From Gammaproteobacteria bacterium (GTDB lineage Bacteria; Pseudomonadota; Gammaproteobacteria; JALTLT01), in the NCBI GenBank assembly GCA_027001815.1, contig JALTLT010000150.1, positions 1 through 19,973 on the forward strand: a stretch of 19,973 bases of DNA, given 5' to 3'. The notes beneath the pieces are model-generated. The model ran no database searches and was not told the origin of the DNA. It saw only the letters and a program-made list of their open reading frames with translations. A program made the position numbers and the translations under genes. Shown piece by piece: positions 6,843 through 13,528 of the stretch (position 1 is its first letter; every line of letters starts with the position of its first letter).

Positions 6843-7807
6843 AATACTCACGAATCACTGGCACGGGCAGCTACCTCCCGGAGAAGGTTCTCACAAATCA
6901 CGATCTGGAGAAGATCGTCGATACCAGCGATCGCTGGATCGTCGAACGTACCGGTATTCGCAAGCGACACGTGGCGGCCGACGACCAGACCACCTGCGAT
7001 CTGGCCGAGTACGCCGCCCGGCGCGCGATGCAGGCGGCGGGGGTCTCCGCCGGTGACATCGACCTGGTGATCGTCGCGACCACCACGCCGGACCAGGTCT
7101 TCCCCAGCACCGCCTGCCTCCTGCAGCAGCGACTGGACATTCACGGCTGCTGCGCCTTCGACATCCAGGCGGTGTGCACCGGTTTCGTCTATGCCATGGG
7201 GATCGCCGACAAGTTCATCCGAACCGGCAGTGCCCGCTGCGCGCTGGTGGTGGGAGCGGAGACCCTTTCGCGCATCGTCGACTGGAGCGACCGAAGCACC
7301 TGCGTGCTTTTCGGCGATGGTGCCGGCGCGGTGGTGCTGCAGGCCTCCGACGAGCCGGGGATCCTCTCCAGTCATCTTCACGCCGACGGCAGCTACGAGA
7401 GCCTGCTGCGGGTGCCGGTCGGTGTCTCCCAGGGATATGACCGCCTCAAGGAGGAGGGGGCCTACATCGAGATGAAGGGCAACGAAGTGTTCAAGATGGC
7501 GGTCAACACCCTGGGCCGGATCGTCGACGAGACCCTCGAGGCCAACGGCCTGGAGAAGGGGGACGTGGACTGGCTGATCCCGCACCAGGCCAACATCCGC
7601 ATCATCAATGCGACGGCGAAGAAGCTCAAGATGCCCACGGACCGGGTGGTGATCACCGTCGCCGAGCACGGGAACACCTCCGCCGCCTCGGTGCCACTGG
7701 CCCTCGACACGGCGGTGAGAGACCGGCGTATCCGCCGCGGAGAGCTGTTGCTGATGGAGGCGTTCGGTGGCGGATTCACCTGGGGATCGGTACTGCTCCG
7801 CTATTAA
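6839..7807 (+). CDS. fabH: 3-oxoacyl-ACP synthase III (FabH)
   Basis: This 322-residue ketoacyl synthase III starts fatty acid synthesis by condensing acetyl-CoA with malonyl-ACP. The catalytic triad is visible: Cys113 (AVCTGF), His249 (PHQANIRI) and Asn279 (EHGNTSAAS). The start is TTG 6839, sharing TTGA with the plsX stop, because families begin with [M]KYSRITGTGSYLPEK. No ATG or GTG fits, and an AAGGGG lies about 8 bp upstream. The protein ends GGGFTWGSVLLRY, complete like E. coli FabH. Its TAA stop is part of a TTAA target duplication that starts a pair of mobile hairpin elements, which separate it from fabD. In E. coli fabH is directly followed by fabD. Confidence 0.96.
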   Translation: MKYSRITGTGSYLPEKVLTNHDLEKIVDTSDRWIVERTGIRKRHVAADDQTTCDLAEYAARRAMQAAGVSAGDIDLVIVATTTPDQVFPSTACLLQQRLDIHGCCAFDIQAVCTGFVYAMGIADKFIRTGSARCALVVGAETLSRIVDWSDRSTCVLFGDGAGAVVLQASDEPGILSSHLHADGSYESLLRVPVGVSQGYDRLKEEGAYIEMKGNEVFKMAVNTLGRIVDETLEANGLEKGDVDWLIPHQANIRIINATAKKLKMPTDRVVITVAEHGNTSAASVPLALDTAVRDRRIRRGELLLMEAFGGGFTWGSVLLRY

Positions 7808-7957
7808 GGAAACTCTGAACAATTCATCCCTGAATTGTCAGAGTACGGGAGCCGAAAAACGCGGTTTTCGGCTCCCTTGCAAAATCAATCACCTGCGGTG
7901 ATCGATTTTGGCGGCACCTCCCTGTGCCGCAGGAATCTCTGAATAAATCAGAGATTC
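7808..7957 (+). mobile_element. Five-hairpin MITE-like element, type 2 (150 bp, TTAA duplication)
   Basis: This element is bordered by TTAA at 7804-7807 and 7958-7961. Ends are approximate inverted repeats (GGAAACTCTGA on the left; GAATCTCTGA when the right end is read on the other strand). Five hairpins: 7812-7844, 7847-7876 (perfect 12-bp GGGAGCCGAAAA stem), 7881-7909, 7911-7930, and 7933-7957 (perfect 10-bp stem, loop ATAAA). Hairpins 2-4 match in order, stem and loop motifs those of the neighbouring 162-bp element, while hairpins 1 and 5 are unrelated. No coding potential. Confidence 0.7.
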
Positions 7958-8127
7958 TTAACAGGATGTTGAAAAAGGCCGTCCTGGCCTTTTTCAACGC
8001 CGGAAGCCGAAAATGCGATTTCCGGCTTCCTCACGTTTTCAATGATCTTTCGTCATTGAAAACGGCGGTGCATCCCTGCACCGCGGCACAGGCTGTCGAA
8101 AAACGGTGTTTTTCAACAGCCTGTTAA
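7958..8127 (+). mobile_element. Five-hairpin MITE-like element, copy 1B (162 bp plus TTAA duplication)
   Basis: The element proper is 7962-8123, bordered by TTAA at 7958-7961 and 8124-8127. Ends are CAGGATGTTGAAAAA and the reverse complement of CAGGCTGTTGAAAAA. Hairpins: 7968-7998 (13-bp stem), 8002-8030, 8034-8064 (12-bp stem), 8065-8084 (8-bp GCGGTGCA stem), and 8090-8122 (15-bp stem with one mismatch). It has the same length as copy 1A (4054-4215), in opposite orientation. The first 84 bp are identical and 8 mismatches fall in the rest. It shares the central TTAA with the type 2 element, so one probably inserted into the target duplication of the other. Confidence 0.8.
7968..7998. terminator. 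Intrinsic terminator-like hairpin between fabH and fabD
   Basis: A perfect 13-bp stem (7968-7980 with 7986-7998, loop GTCCT) has GGCC followed by TTTTT on the plus strand. It belongs to element 1B and would tend to stop transcription of plsX-fabH before fabD. Confidence 0.6.
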
Positions 8128-8178
8128 TGCCTTTGTCGAGAGACGGGCATGGTTCGAGAAAAATCCAATAAAACAAGC

Positions 8179-8188
8179 TGGTTATAAG
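8179..8188 (+). promoter_or_regulatory. Possible extended -10 promoter for fabD-fabG
   Basis: TGG TTATAA (8179-8187) is an extended -10 in the AT-rich stretch 8150-8215, the only AT-rich part of this gap. No good -35 is seen at 17 bp. It would restore expression of fabD downstream of the inserted terminators. A small GGCCG/CGGCC stem lies near 8225. Confidence 0.35.
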
Positions 8189-8266
8189 GAAGTTTCAAAG
8201 TAATCGACAAAATGTGCGGGCGCGGCCGAAACGGCCATGACCAGGATGAATCTTCGGGGGATCTAC

Positions 8267-9202
8267 ATGAAGAACGCATTCGTCTTTCCGGGACAGGGTT
8301 CGCAGTCGCCCGGCATGCTCGGCGAACTGGCTGCCTCCTCTCCTCTCGTGGAAGAGCTCTTCGCCGAGGCCTCCGAGGCGCTGGGCTACGACCTGTGGCG
8401 GGTGGTGTCGGAAGATCCGGAAGGGCGCCTCAACGACACCCGGGTGACTCAGCCGGCGATGCTGGTGGCCGGGTACGCCGTCTGGCGTGTCTGGAAGGCC
8501 CGGGGGGGGCGCGATCCCCTCTGCATGGCGGGGCACAGTCTGGGTGAGTACACTGCGCTGGTGGCGGCCGACGCGTTGCCGTTGGTCGATGCCGTGAGGC
8601 TGGTGGCCGACCGCGGGCGGTTCATGCAGGAGGCGGTGCCGGCGGGGGAGGGGGCGATGGCCGCCATCCTCGGGCTCGACGACGAGGTGGTACGACAGGT
8701 ATGCAGCGAGGCCGCCGCGGGCGAGGTGGTCGAGGCGGTCAACTTCAACGCCGTCGGTCAGGTGGTGATCGCGGGGTCGAAGAGCGCGGTGGATCGGGCA
8801 GTGGAACTGGCCAGGGCGCGGGGAGCCAAGCGCGCCGTGACGCTGCCGGTCAGCGTCCCCTCCCACTGCGCCCTGATGAAACCGGCCGCCGAACGGCTGG
8901 CAGAGAGGCTCCGTTCCGTGCCCCTGGTTTCTCCGCGCATCCCGGTGCTGCACAATGTGGATGTGGCCTCCCACGCCGATCCGGAAGAGATCCGCGCCGC
9001 ACTCGTCGCCCAGTTGCACAGCCCCGTGCGCTGGGTGGAGACCATTCGCCGCATGGCCGGGGAGGGGGTCGAGAGGATCGTGGAGTGTGGTCCCGGAAGG
9101 GTGCTGGTCGGGCTCAATCGCCGTATCGAACGGCGTATGCCTGCGGTGGCCCTCTTCGAGCCCGCCGCCATCGACGAATTGCTGAAGGAGGAGAATTCAT
9201 GA
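8267..9202 (+). CDS. fabD: Malonyl-CoA:ACP transacylase (FabD)
   Basis: This 311-residue cytoplasmic transacylase moves malonyl from CoA to ACP. It begins MKNAFVFPGQGSQSPGM, the typical FabD start. Nucleophile Ser91 lies in GHSLGEYTALV, Arg116 in ADRGRFMQ, and His200 in VPSHCALM. Length equals the family norm (about 309). ATG 8267 is chosen over the in-frame ATGs at 8237 and 8246 because GGGGGA lies about 6 bp before it and the family sequence starts there. It is coupled to fabG by an ATGA overlap. Unlike in E. coli, it is cut off from fabH by 460 bp holding two mobile hairpin elements. Confidence 0.96.
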   Translation: MKNAFVFPGQGSQSPGMLGELAASSPLVEELFAEASEALGYDLWRVVSEDPEGRLNDTRVTQPAMLVAGYAVWRVWKARGGRDPLCMAGHSLGEYTALVAADALPLVDAVRLVADRGRFMQEAVPAGEGAMAAILGLDDEVVRQVCSEAAAGEVVEAVNFNAVGQVVIAGSKSAVDRAVELARARGAKRAVTLPVSVPSHCALMKPAAERLAERLRSVPLVSPRIPVLHNVDVASHADPEEIRAALVAQLHSPVRWVETIRRMAGEGVERIVECGPGRVLVGLNRRIERRMPAVALFEPAAIDELLKEENS

Positions 9203-9942
9203 GCCTGGAGAATCAGCTCGCCCTGGTGACCGGCGCCAGCCGCGGTATCGGTCGCGCCATTGCGGAGAAGTTGGGCCACCTCGGCGCCACGGTGGTGGGG
9301 ACCGCGACTACCGAGAAGGGAGCGGAGGCCATCTCTGCCTATCTGCGCGAGAAGGGAGTTCGCGGTGCCGGCCATGTGCTGGATGTGACAAGCAGCGAGA
9401 GCATCGCCGCGCTGATGGAGTTCGTCTCCGGGCAGTTCGGCTCTCCGCAGATCCTGGTCAACAACGCCGGCATCACTCGTGACAATCTGGTGATGCGGAT
9501 GAAGGACGATGAGTGGCAGCAGATCATCGACACCAATCTCAGCTCGGTTTTCCGCATGACCAAGGCGTGTCTGAGGGGCATGATGAAGGCGCGCCATGGC
9601 CGGGTCATCACCATCGGATCGGTGGTCGGAGTGATGGGGAACGCCGGACAGGCCAACTATGCCGCCGCCAAGGCGGGGCTGGTGGGTTTTTCCAAGGCGC
9701 TGGCCCGCGAGGTGGGTTCCCGTGGAATCACCGTGAACGTGGTGGCTCCCGGTTTCATCGAGACCGACATGACCCGTGCCCTCTCCGATGAGCAGCGGAG
9801 TGCGCTCAAGGGGCAGATCCCCGCCGGTCGTCTCGGCACCGTGGAGGACATCGCGGAGGCGGTCGCCTTCCTCGCCTCTGCAGGGGCGGGATACATCACC
9901 GGCGAGACCCTGAACGTCAACGGTGGCATGTACATGGTGTGA
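9199..9942 (+). CDS. fabG: 3-oxoacyl-ACP reductase (FabG)
   Basis: This 247-residue short-chain dehydrogenase/reductase performs the NADPH-dependent reduction of 3-oxoacyl-ACP. Nucleotide-binding TGASRGIG at 11-18, NNAG at 88-91, catalytic Ser141 (TIGSVVG), Tyr154 and Lys158 (YAAAK), PGFIETDMT at 184-192, and C-terminal GETLNVNGGMYM are typical of FabG proper rather than other SDRs. GGAGGAG precedes the ATG, which overlaps the fabD stop (ATGA). It is followed by a 356-bp gap before acpP. Confidence 0.97.
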   Translation: MSLENQLALVTGASRGIGRAIAEKLGHLGATVVGTATTEKGAEAISAYLREKGVRGAGHVLDVTSSESIAALMEFVSGQFGSPQILVNNAGITRDNLVMRMKDDEWQQIIDTNLSSVFRMTKACLRGMMKARHGRVITIGSVVGVMGNAGQANYAAAKAGLVGFSKALAREVGSRGITVNVVAPGFIETDMTRALSDEQRSALKGQIPAGRLGTVEDIAEAVAFLASAGAGYITGETLNVNGGMYMV

Positions 9943-10208
9943 TCGTGTTGCCGGCGTGGCGGGAGAGCGCCGGAGTGGCTATTCTGGAACGAAGGGGCCG
10001 CGGGAGAGCCTCCCCCGGTGGTCCGGCCGACTCGGGGATAGGTACTCCGATCTTCCTGTTCGATAACGGTGTACGGCCCGGGACAACTGCCCGAAGGGGG
10101 GTAGCGGGAGATCCCGTCGGTCCGCTCGTCATGACCTGGAGTGGCTTCCAGGTAACGAAAACGGGCGAAATCCCCCTTGCGGGAGAGCGGATGGTGCCGC
10201 TTTTTCGG
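9943..10208 (+). other. Gap between fabG and the acpP promoter
   Basis: No gene is supported. A 7-bp stem ACCTGGA 10134-10140 / TCCAGGT 10147-10153 is visible, without a T-run, as are several GC-rich imperfect stems after fabG (around 9990-10030). Frames open here have no recognisable product. It may hold a weak terminator for fabD-fabG. Confidence 0.4.
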
Positions 10209-10237
10209 TTGGCACGGCGCGGGGGTTTCAATACAAT
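10209..10237 (+). promoter_or_regulatory. Sigma70-like promoter for acpP
   Basis: -35 TTGGCA (10209-10214), 17-bp spacer, -10 TACAAT (10232-10237). The expected start is near 10244, giving a leader of about 55 nt. A dedicated promoter fits the very high demand for acyl carrier protein. Confidence 0.75.
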
Positions 10238-10298
10238 ACCGCCGCAGCCCGGTCTGTCGCGGGCCAAACCTGGGTAATCTATAGAGGACATTCGAATA

Positions 10299-10535
10299 AT
10301 GAGCAGCATCGAAGAACGCGTCAAGAAAATCGTTGTGGAACAGTTGGGTGTGAAGGAAGACGAGGTCACCAACGAGGCCTATTTCGTGGATGATCTTGGC
10401 GCCGACTCCCTGGATACGGTGGAGCTGGTGATGGCTCTCGAGGAGGAATTCGATTGCGAGATCCCCGACGAGGAGGCCGAGAAGATCACCACCGTCCAGC
10501 AGGCGATCGACTACATCAACAGCCACACCGGCTGA
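10299..10535 (+). CDS. acpP: Acyl carrier protein
   Basis: This 78-residue acidic ACP carries growing acyl chains on a 4'-phosphopantetheine arm attached to Ser37 in DDLGADSLDTVELVMALEEE. Length and sequence are close to E. coli AcpP. AGAGGA lies about 10 bp before ATG 10299. It has its own promoter and is followed by two mutually exclusive hairpins before fabF, consistent with more ACP than FabF being made. Confidence 0.99.
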   Translation: MSSIEERVKKIVVEQLGVKEDEVTNEAYFVDDLGADSLDTVELVMALEEEFDCEIPDEEAEKITTVQQAIDYINSHTG

Positions 10536-10546
10536 CTCCCCTGTCC

Positions 10547-10578
10547 GGCCCGGATCGGGCCGCTCCCGAGGGAGCGGC
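10547..10578 (+). promoter_or_regulatory. Two overlapping hairpins between acpP and fabF
   Basis: Stem GGCCCG 10547-10552 / CGGGCC 10556-10561 overlaps by three bases stem GCCGCTCC 10559-10566 / GGAGCGGC 10571-10578, so both cannot form fully at once. There is no T-run. They may stabilise acpP mRNA or lower read-through to fabF (inference). Confidence 0.4.
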
Positions 10579-10629
10579 GCCGGTTCGACCGTGGCCGCCC
10601 GACTGCAGCTCGACAGAAGGAACCCCATC

Positions 10630-11871
10630 TTGTCCAAACGTCGCGTCGTGATCACCGGAATGGGTATCGTCTCGCCGGTGGGTAACTCGCTGGAGCAGGC
10701 CTGGGAAAACATCCTGGCCGGTCGCAGCGGCATCGCTCTCATCGATCACTTCGATGTCTCCCCGTTCCCCAGCAAGATCGCCGGCGCGGTGAAGGATCTC
10801 GATATCTCGGCCTACATCCCGAAGAAAGAGATCAAGAAGATGGACCCGTTCATCCACTACGGGCTCATCGCCTCCATCCAGGCCATCGAGGATGCCGGTC
10901 TCGAGGTGACGGAGGAGAACGCGGAGCGGATCGGCGTGGCGGTCGGTTCCGGCATCGGCGGCATCGGTTCCATCGAGAAGGGGTACGAGAACTACCTGAA
11001 GGGTGGCCCGCGCAAGATCTCCCCCTTCTTCGTGCCACAGGCGATCATCAACATGATCTCCGGTCATGTCTCCATCCGTTACGGGCTCAAGGGGCCCAAC
11101 ATTGCCATCGTCACCGCCTGTACCACGGGTACCCACAATATCGGTGATGCGGCCCGCATGATCGCCTACGGTGATGCCGACGTCATGATTGCCGGGGGAG
11201 CCGAGATGGGTATCACGCCGACCGCCATGGGCGGTTTCGGGGCCGCCAAGGCCCTCTCCACCCGCAACGACGAACCGGAGAAGGCGAGTCGGCCCTTCGA
11301 CCAGGAGCGTGACGGCTTCGTCATGGGTGACGGTGCCGGGGTGATGGTCCTGGAAGAGTACGAGCATGCGAAGAGGCGTGGCGCCCGCATCTATGCGGAG
11401 CTGGCCGGTTTCGGTCTGAGCGCCGACGCCTTCCACATGACACAGCCTCCCAAGGATGGTGATGGCGCCCGCCGCTGCATGCTTCACGGCCTGCGCGACG
11501 GCAGGATCGACCTGGACGAGGTGGATTACATCAATGCCCACGGCACCTCCACGCCGGCTGGCGACGTGGCGGAGACCTGGGCCATCAAGAACACCTTTGG
11601 CGACCATGCCTACAAGCTGGCAGTCAGCTCCACCAAGTCCATGACCGGCCATCTGCTGGGGGCTGCCGGCGGCATCGAGGCGATCTTCTCGGTTCTGGCG
11701 ATCCGTGACCAGATCGCGCCACCCACCATCAATCTCGAGAATCCGGACCCCGATTGCGATCTCGACTACGTGCCAAACGAGGCCCGCGAGATGAAGATCG
11801 ACGTCTGTCTCTCCAACTCCTTCGGTTTCGGTGGCACCAACGGCACGCTGGTCTTCCGCAGGCTGAAGTGA
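10630..11871 (+). CDS. fabF: 3-oxoacyl-ACP synthase II (FabF)
   Basis: This 413-residue elongating ketoacyl synthase condenses malonyl-ACP with acyl-ACP. Its catalytic triad is Cys164 (TACTTGTHN), His304 (NAHGTSTPAGD) and His341 (KSMTGHLLGAAGG), offset by one from E. coli FabF. The start is TTG 10630, because the family begins [M]SKRRVVITGMGIVSPVGN and AGAAGGAA lies about 8 bp before. The in-frame GTG at 10591 would add 13 unmatched residues. The order acpP-fabF-(pabB)-pabC matches enterics apart from the inserted pabB. FabB is excluded by length and context. Confidence 0.97.
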   Translation: MSKRRVVITGMGIVSPVGNSLEQAWENILAGRSGIALIDHFDVSPFPSKIAGAVKDLDISAYIPKKEIKKMDPFIHYGLIASIQAIEDAGLEVTEENAERIGVAVGSGIGGIGSIEKGYENYLKGGPRKISPFFVPQAIINMISGHVSIRYGLKGPNIAIVTACTTGTHNIGDAARMIAYGDADVMIAGGAEMGITPTAMGGFGAAKALSTRNDEPEKASRPFDQERDGFVMGDGAGVMVLEEYEHAKRRGARIYAELAGFGLSADAFHMTQPPKDGDGARRCMLHGLRDGRIDLDEVDYINAHGTSTPAGDVAETWAIKNTFGDHAYKLAVSSTKSMTGHLLGAAGGIEAIFSVLAIRDQIAPPTINLENPDPDCDLDYVPNEAREMKIDVCLSNSFGFGGTNGTLVFRRLK

Positions 11872-11876
11872 GGTAC

Positions 11877-11892
11877 GGAGGGGTACCCCTCC
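11877..11892 (+). terminator. Perfect 16-bp palindrome after fabF
   Basis: GGAGGGGTACCCCTCC starts 5 bp after the fabF stop. It can form a GC-rich hairpin but has almost no loop and no T-run. It is a possible weak terminator or mRNA 3' end. Confidence 0.35.
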
Positions 11893-11950
11893 AGAGAACC
11901 GGGATTCGATCGTGACCTCCATCTGCTCCAGCCCGGAGATTGCATCAAGG

Positions 11951-12071
11951 ATCCGGATTCAGGGTGAAGCTGGCAAAGCAGGTTGGACGATCGTTCGAAG
12001 AAGCATGGCCATCGCTATGGTTCGAGAAGGATCGCTCAAGATGCGCAGCCAGATTCACCCTGAATCCGGAT
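11951..12071. repeat. 121-bp palindromic unit with 18-bp perfect terminal inverted repeats
   Basis: Arms 11951-11968 and 12054-12071 are exact reverse complements, and pairing continues inward to 11974/12048 with one mismatch (23 of 24 bp). The interior holds shorter imperfect symmetry, such as CCAT CGCT ATGG. AGG flanks both sides, too short to prove a target duplication. It has no coding content and lies between fabF and pabB. It may be another small mobile or terminator-like element, with a sequence different from the five-hairpin elements. Confidence 0.7.
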
Positions 12072-12121
12072 AGGCACAGACTGTCCTCCGGCTCTGTTGC
12101 CCCGATTCGCGCCACGACCCT

Positions 12122-13528
12122 GTGAATAAATGGACCGAATCCCGATCCGTGACGCCGCCTCGGTGCAATATCCGGGCTGGCCGTGGCGGCGGGGCCGGGT
12201 GCCTCGTAAGGGAGTTTCCGGGCCGGGCCGATCTCCTCGGCCTCAGAAGGGTCGATCCCCAACGCTATCCCCACCTCTTGCAGAGCGTCGCCCACGGCAC
12301 CGATCAGGCCCGCTACGATATTCTCTTCGCCTTTCCCCAGGGGGTGCTCCAGAGGCGAAAGGAGGATGTGGGCTCTTTCCTCGCGGGCCTTGACGCCCTT
12401 GCCCGAGATCGTCGGGGAGAGGAGAGAGAGCGCGCCCCCGAACTCCCTTTTCGGGGAGGATGGTTCCTCTATCTCGCCTATGAGCTGGCCGGCGGCATCG
12501 AACCGGTCCTGCGGCTCCCCCCAGCCCCCCAGAGAGGCCCCGTCGCCTTCGCCCAGCGCATCCCCGCGGCTGTGATCGTCGACCATCGCCGAGAGGCGAC
12601 CTTCCTCCTGGTCGAGGCGGGTGGGGACTGCGCCATGCTCGAAGCCATGGCGAAGGATCTGAAGCGTGTGACCCGCCCGGCCGTTCAGGAGCTTCCCGCG
12701 ATCCGCTTTCGGGAGGAGGAGCCGTCCCGCTATCTGGATGCGGTCTCCCGCATCGGCCGTTACATCCGCGATGGGGATGTCTTCCAGGTCAATCTCTCCC
12801 GCCTCTGGGAGGGGGAGGCCGACCGGCCAGTGGATGCGGATCTTCTCTATGCCCGGCTGCGGCGCTCCAATCCGGCCCCCTTCGCGGGCATCGCGAGTCT
12901 GCCCGGCTGCACGGTGGTCTCCTCCTCACCGGAACGACTCGTGGAGGTGCGTTCCGGCAGGATCCAGACCCGCCCCATCGCGGGGACCCGACCCCGGGGG
13001 CGGCAAGGGACCGAGGATCTGCGTTTCTCCGCAGAACTGCTGGCCCACCCCAAGGAGCGTGCCGAACACATCATGCTCATCGACCTGGAACGCAACGACC
13101 TCGGGCGGGTCTGCCGTCCCGGCAGTGTCCAGGTGAACGAGTTGATGGTGCTCGAGAGCTACGCCCACGTTCACCACATCGTCTCCAACGTGCGGGGGGA
13201 ACTCCGGCCCCATGTGACACCCGGTCAGGCGATCGCCGCCGTCTTTCCCGGTGGTACCATCACGGGTTGTCCCAAGGTGAGATGCATGGAGATCATCGCC
13301 GAACTGGAAGGAGAGGGAAGGGGGACCTATACCGGCTCCATGGGCTATCTCAATCTTGATGGCGACATGGATCTCAACATCCTGATCCGTACCCTGGTGG
13401 TGGAGGAGGAACGGGTCCACTTTCGGGCCGGCGCCGGCATCGTCGCCGATTCCGATCCGCGGCGGGAACTGGAGGAGACCCGGGCCAAGGCACGGGGTCT
13501 GCTGCTGGCGGTGGAGGCCGAAGGGTGA
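12122..13528 (+). CDS. pabB: Aminodeoxychorismate synthase component I, PIAGT subclass
   Basis: This chorismate-binding enzyme aminates chorismate to 4-amino-4-deoxychorismate with ammonia from a glutamine amidotransferase partner. It has 468 residues if GTG 12122 is the start. Family motifs: SVAHGTDQARYDILFAFP at 55-72, DVFQVNLSR at 219-227, PIAGTRPRG at 285-293, HIMLIDLERNDLGRV at 316-330, FPGGTITGCPKVRCMEII at 375-392, and GTYTGSMGYL at 401-410. The motif PIAGT replaces the PIKGT lysine of E. coli PabB, as in the Stenotrophomonas enzyme. TrpE also has PIAGT, but the N-terminus and the 4-bp overlap with pabC favour PabB. The start is uncertain: conserved sequence begins only near residue 30, no Shine-Dalgarno is seen, and GTG 12149 is an alternative. 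The amidotransferase is not in this window. Confidence 0.88.
   Translation: MNKWTESRSVTPPRCNIRAGRGGGAGCLVREFPGRADLLGLRRVDPQRYPHLLQSVAHGTDQARYDILFAFPQGVLQRRKEDVGSFLAGLDALARDRRGEERERAPELPFRGGWFLYLAYELAGGIEPVLRLPPAPQRGPVAFAQRIPAAVIVDHRREATFLLVEAGGDCAMLEAMAKDLKRVTRPAVQELPAIRFREEEPSRYLDAVSRIGRYIRDGDVFQVNLSRLWEGEADRPVDADLLYARLRRSNPAPFAGIASLPGCTVVSSSPERLVEVRSGRIQTRPIAGTRPRGRQGTEDLRFSAELLAHPKERAEHIMLIDLERNDLGRVCRPGSVQVNELMVLESYAHVHHIVSNVRGELRPHVTPGQAIAAVFPGGTITGCPKVRCMEIIAELEGEGRGTYTGSMGYLNLDGDMDLNILIRTLVVEEERVHFRAGAGIVADSDPRRELEETRAKARGLLLAVEAEG

Noticed and set aside
6497..7807. 436-residue open frame ending with FabH
   Set aside because: The first 114 codons run through plsX in another frame and match nothing. 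FabH begins at TTG 6839.
7924..8127. 67-residue open frame inside the hairpin elements
   Set aside because: It is a translation of palindromic repeat sequence spanning two elements, with no ribosome-binding site and no family resemblance.
11940..12125. 61-residue open frame across the palindrome after fabF
   Set aside because: It translates both arms of the inverted repeat; no start signal and no recognisable protein.
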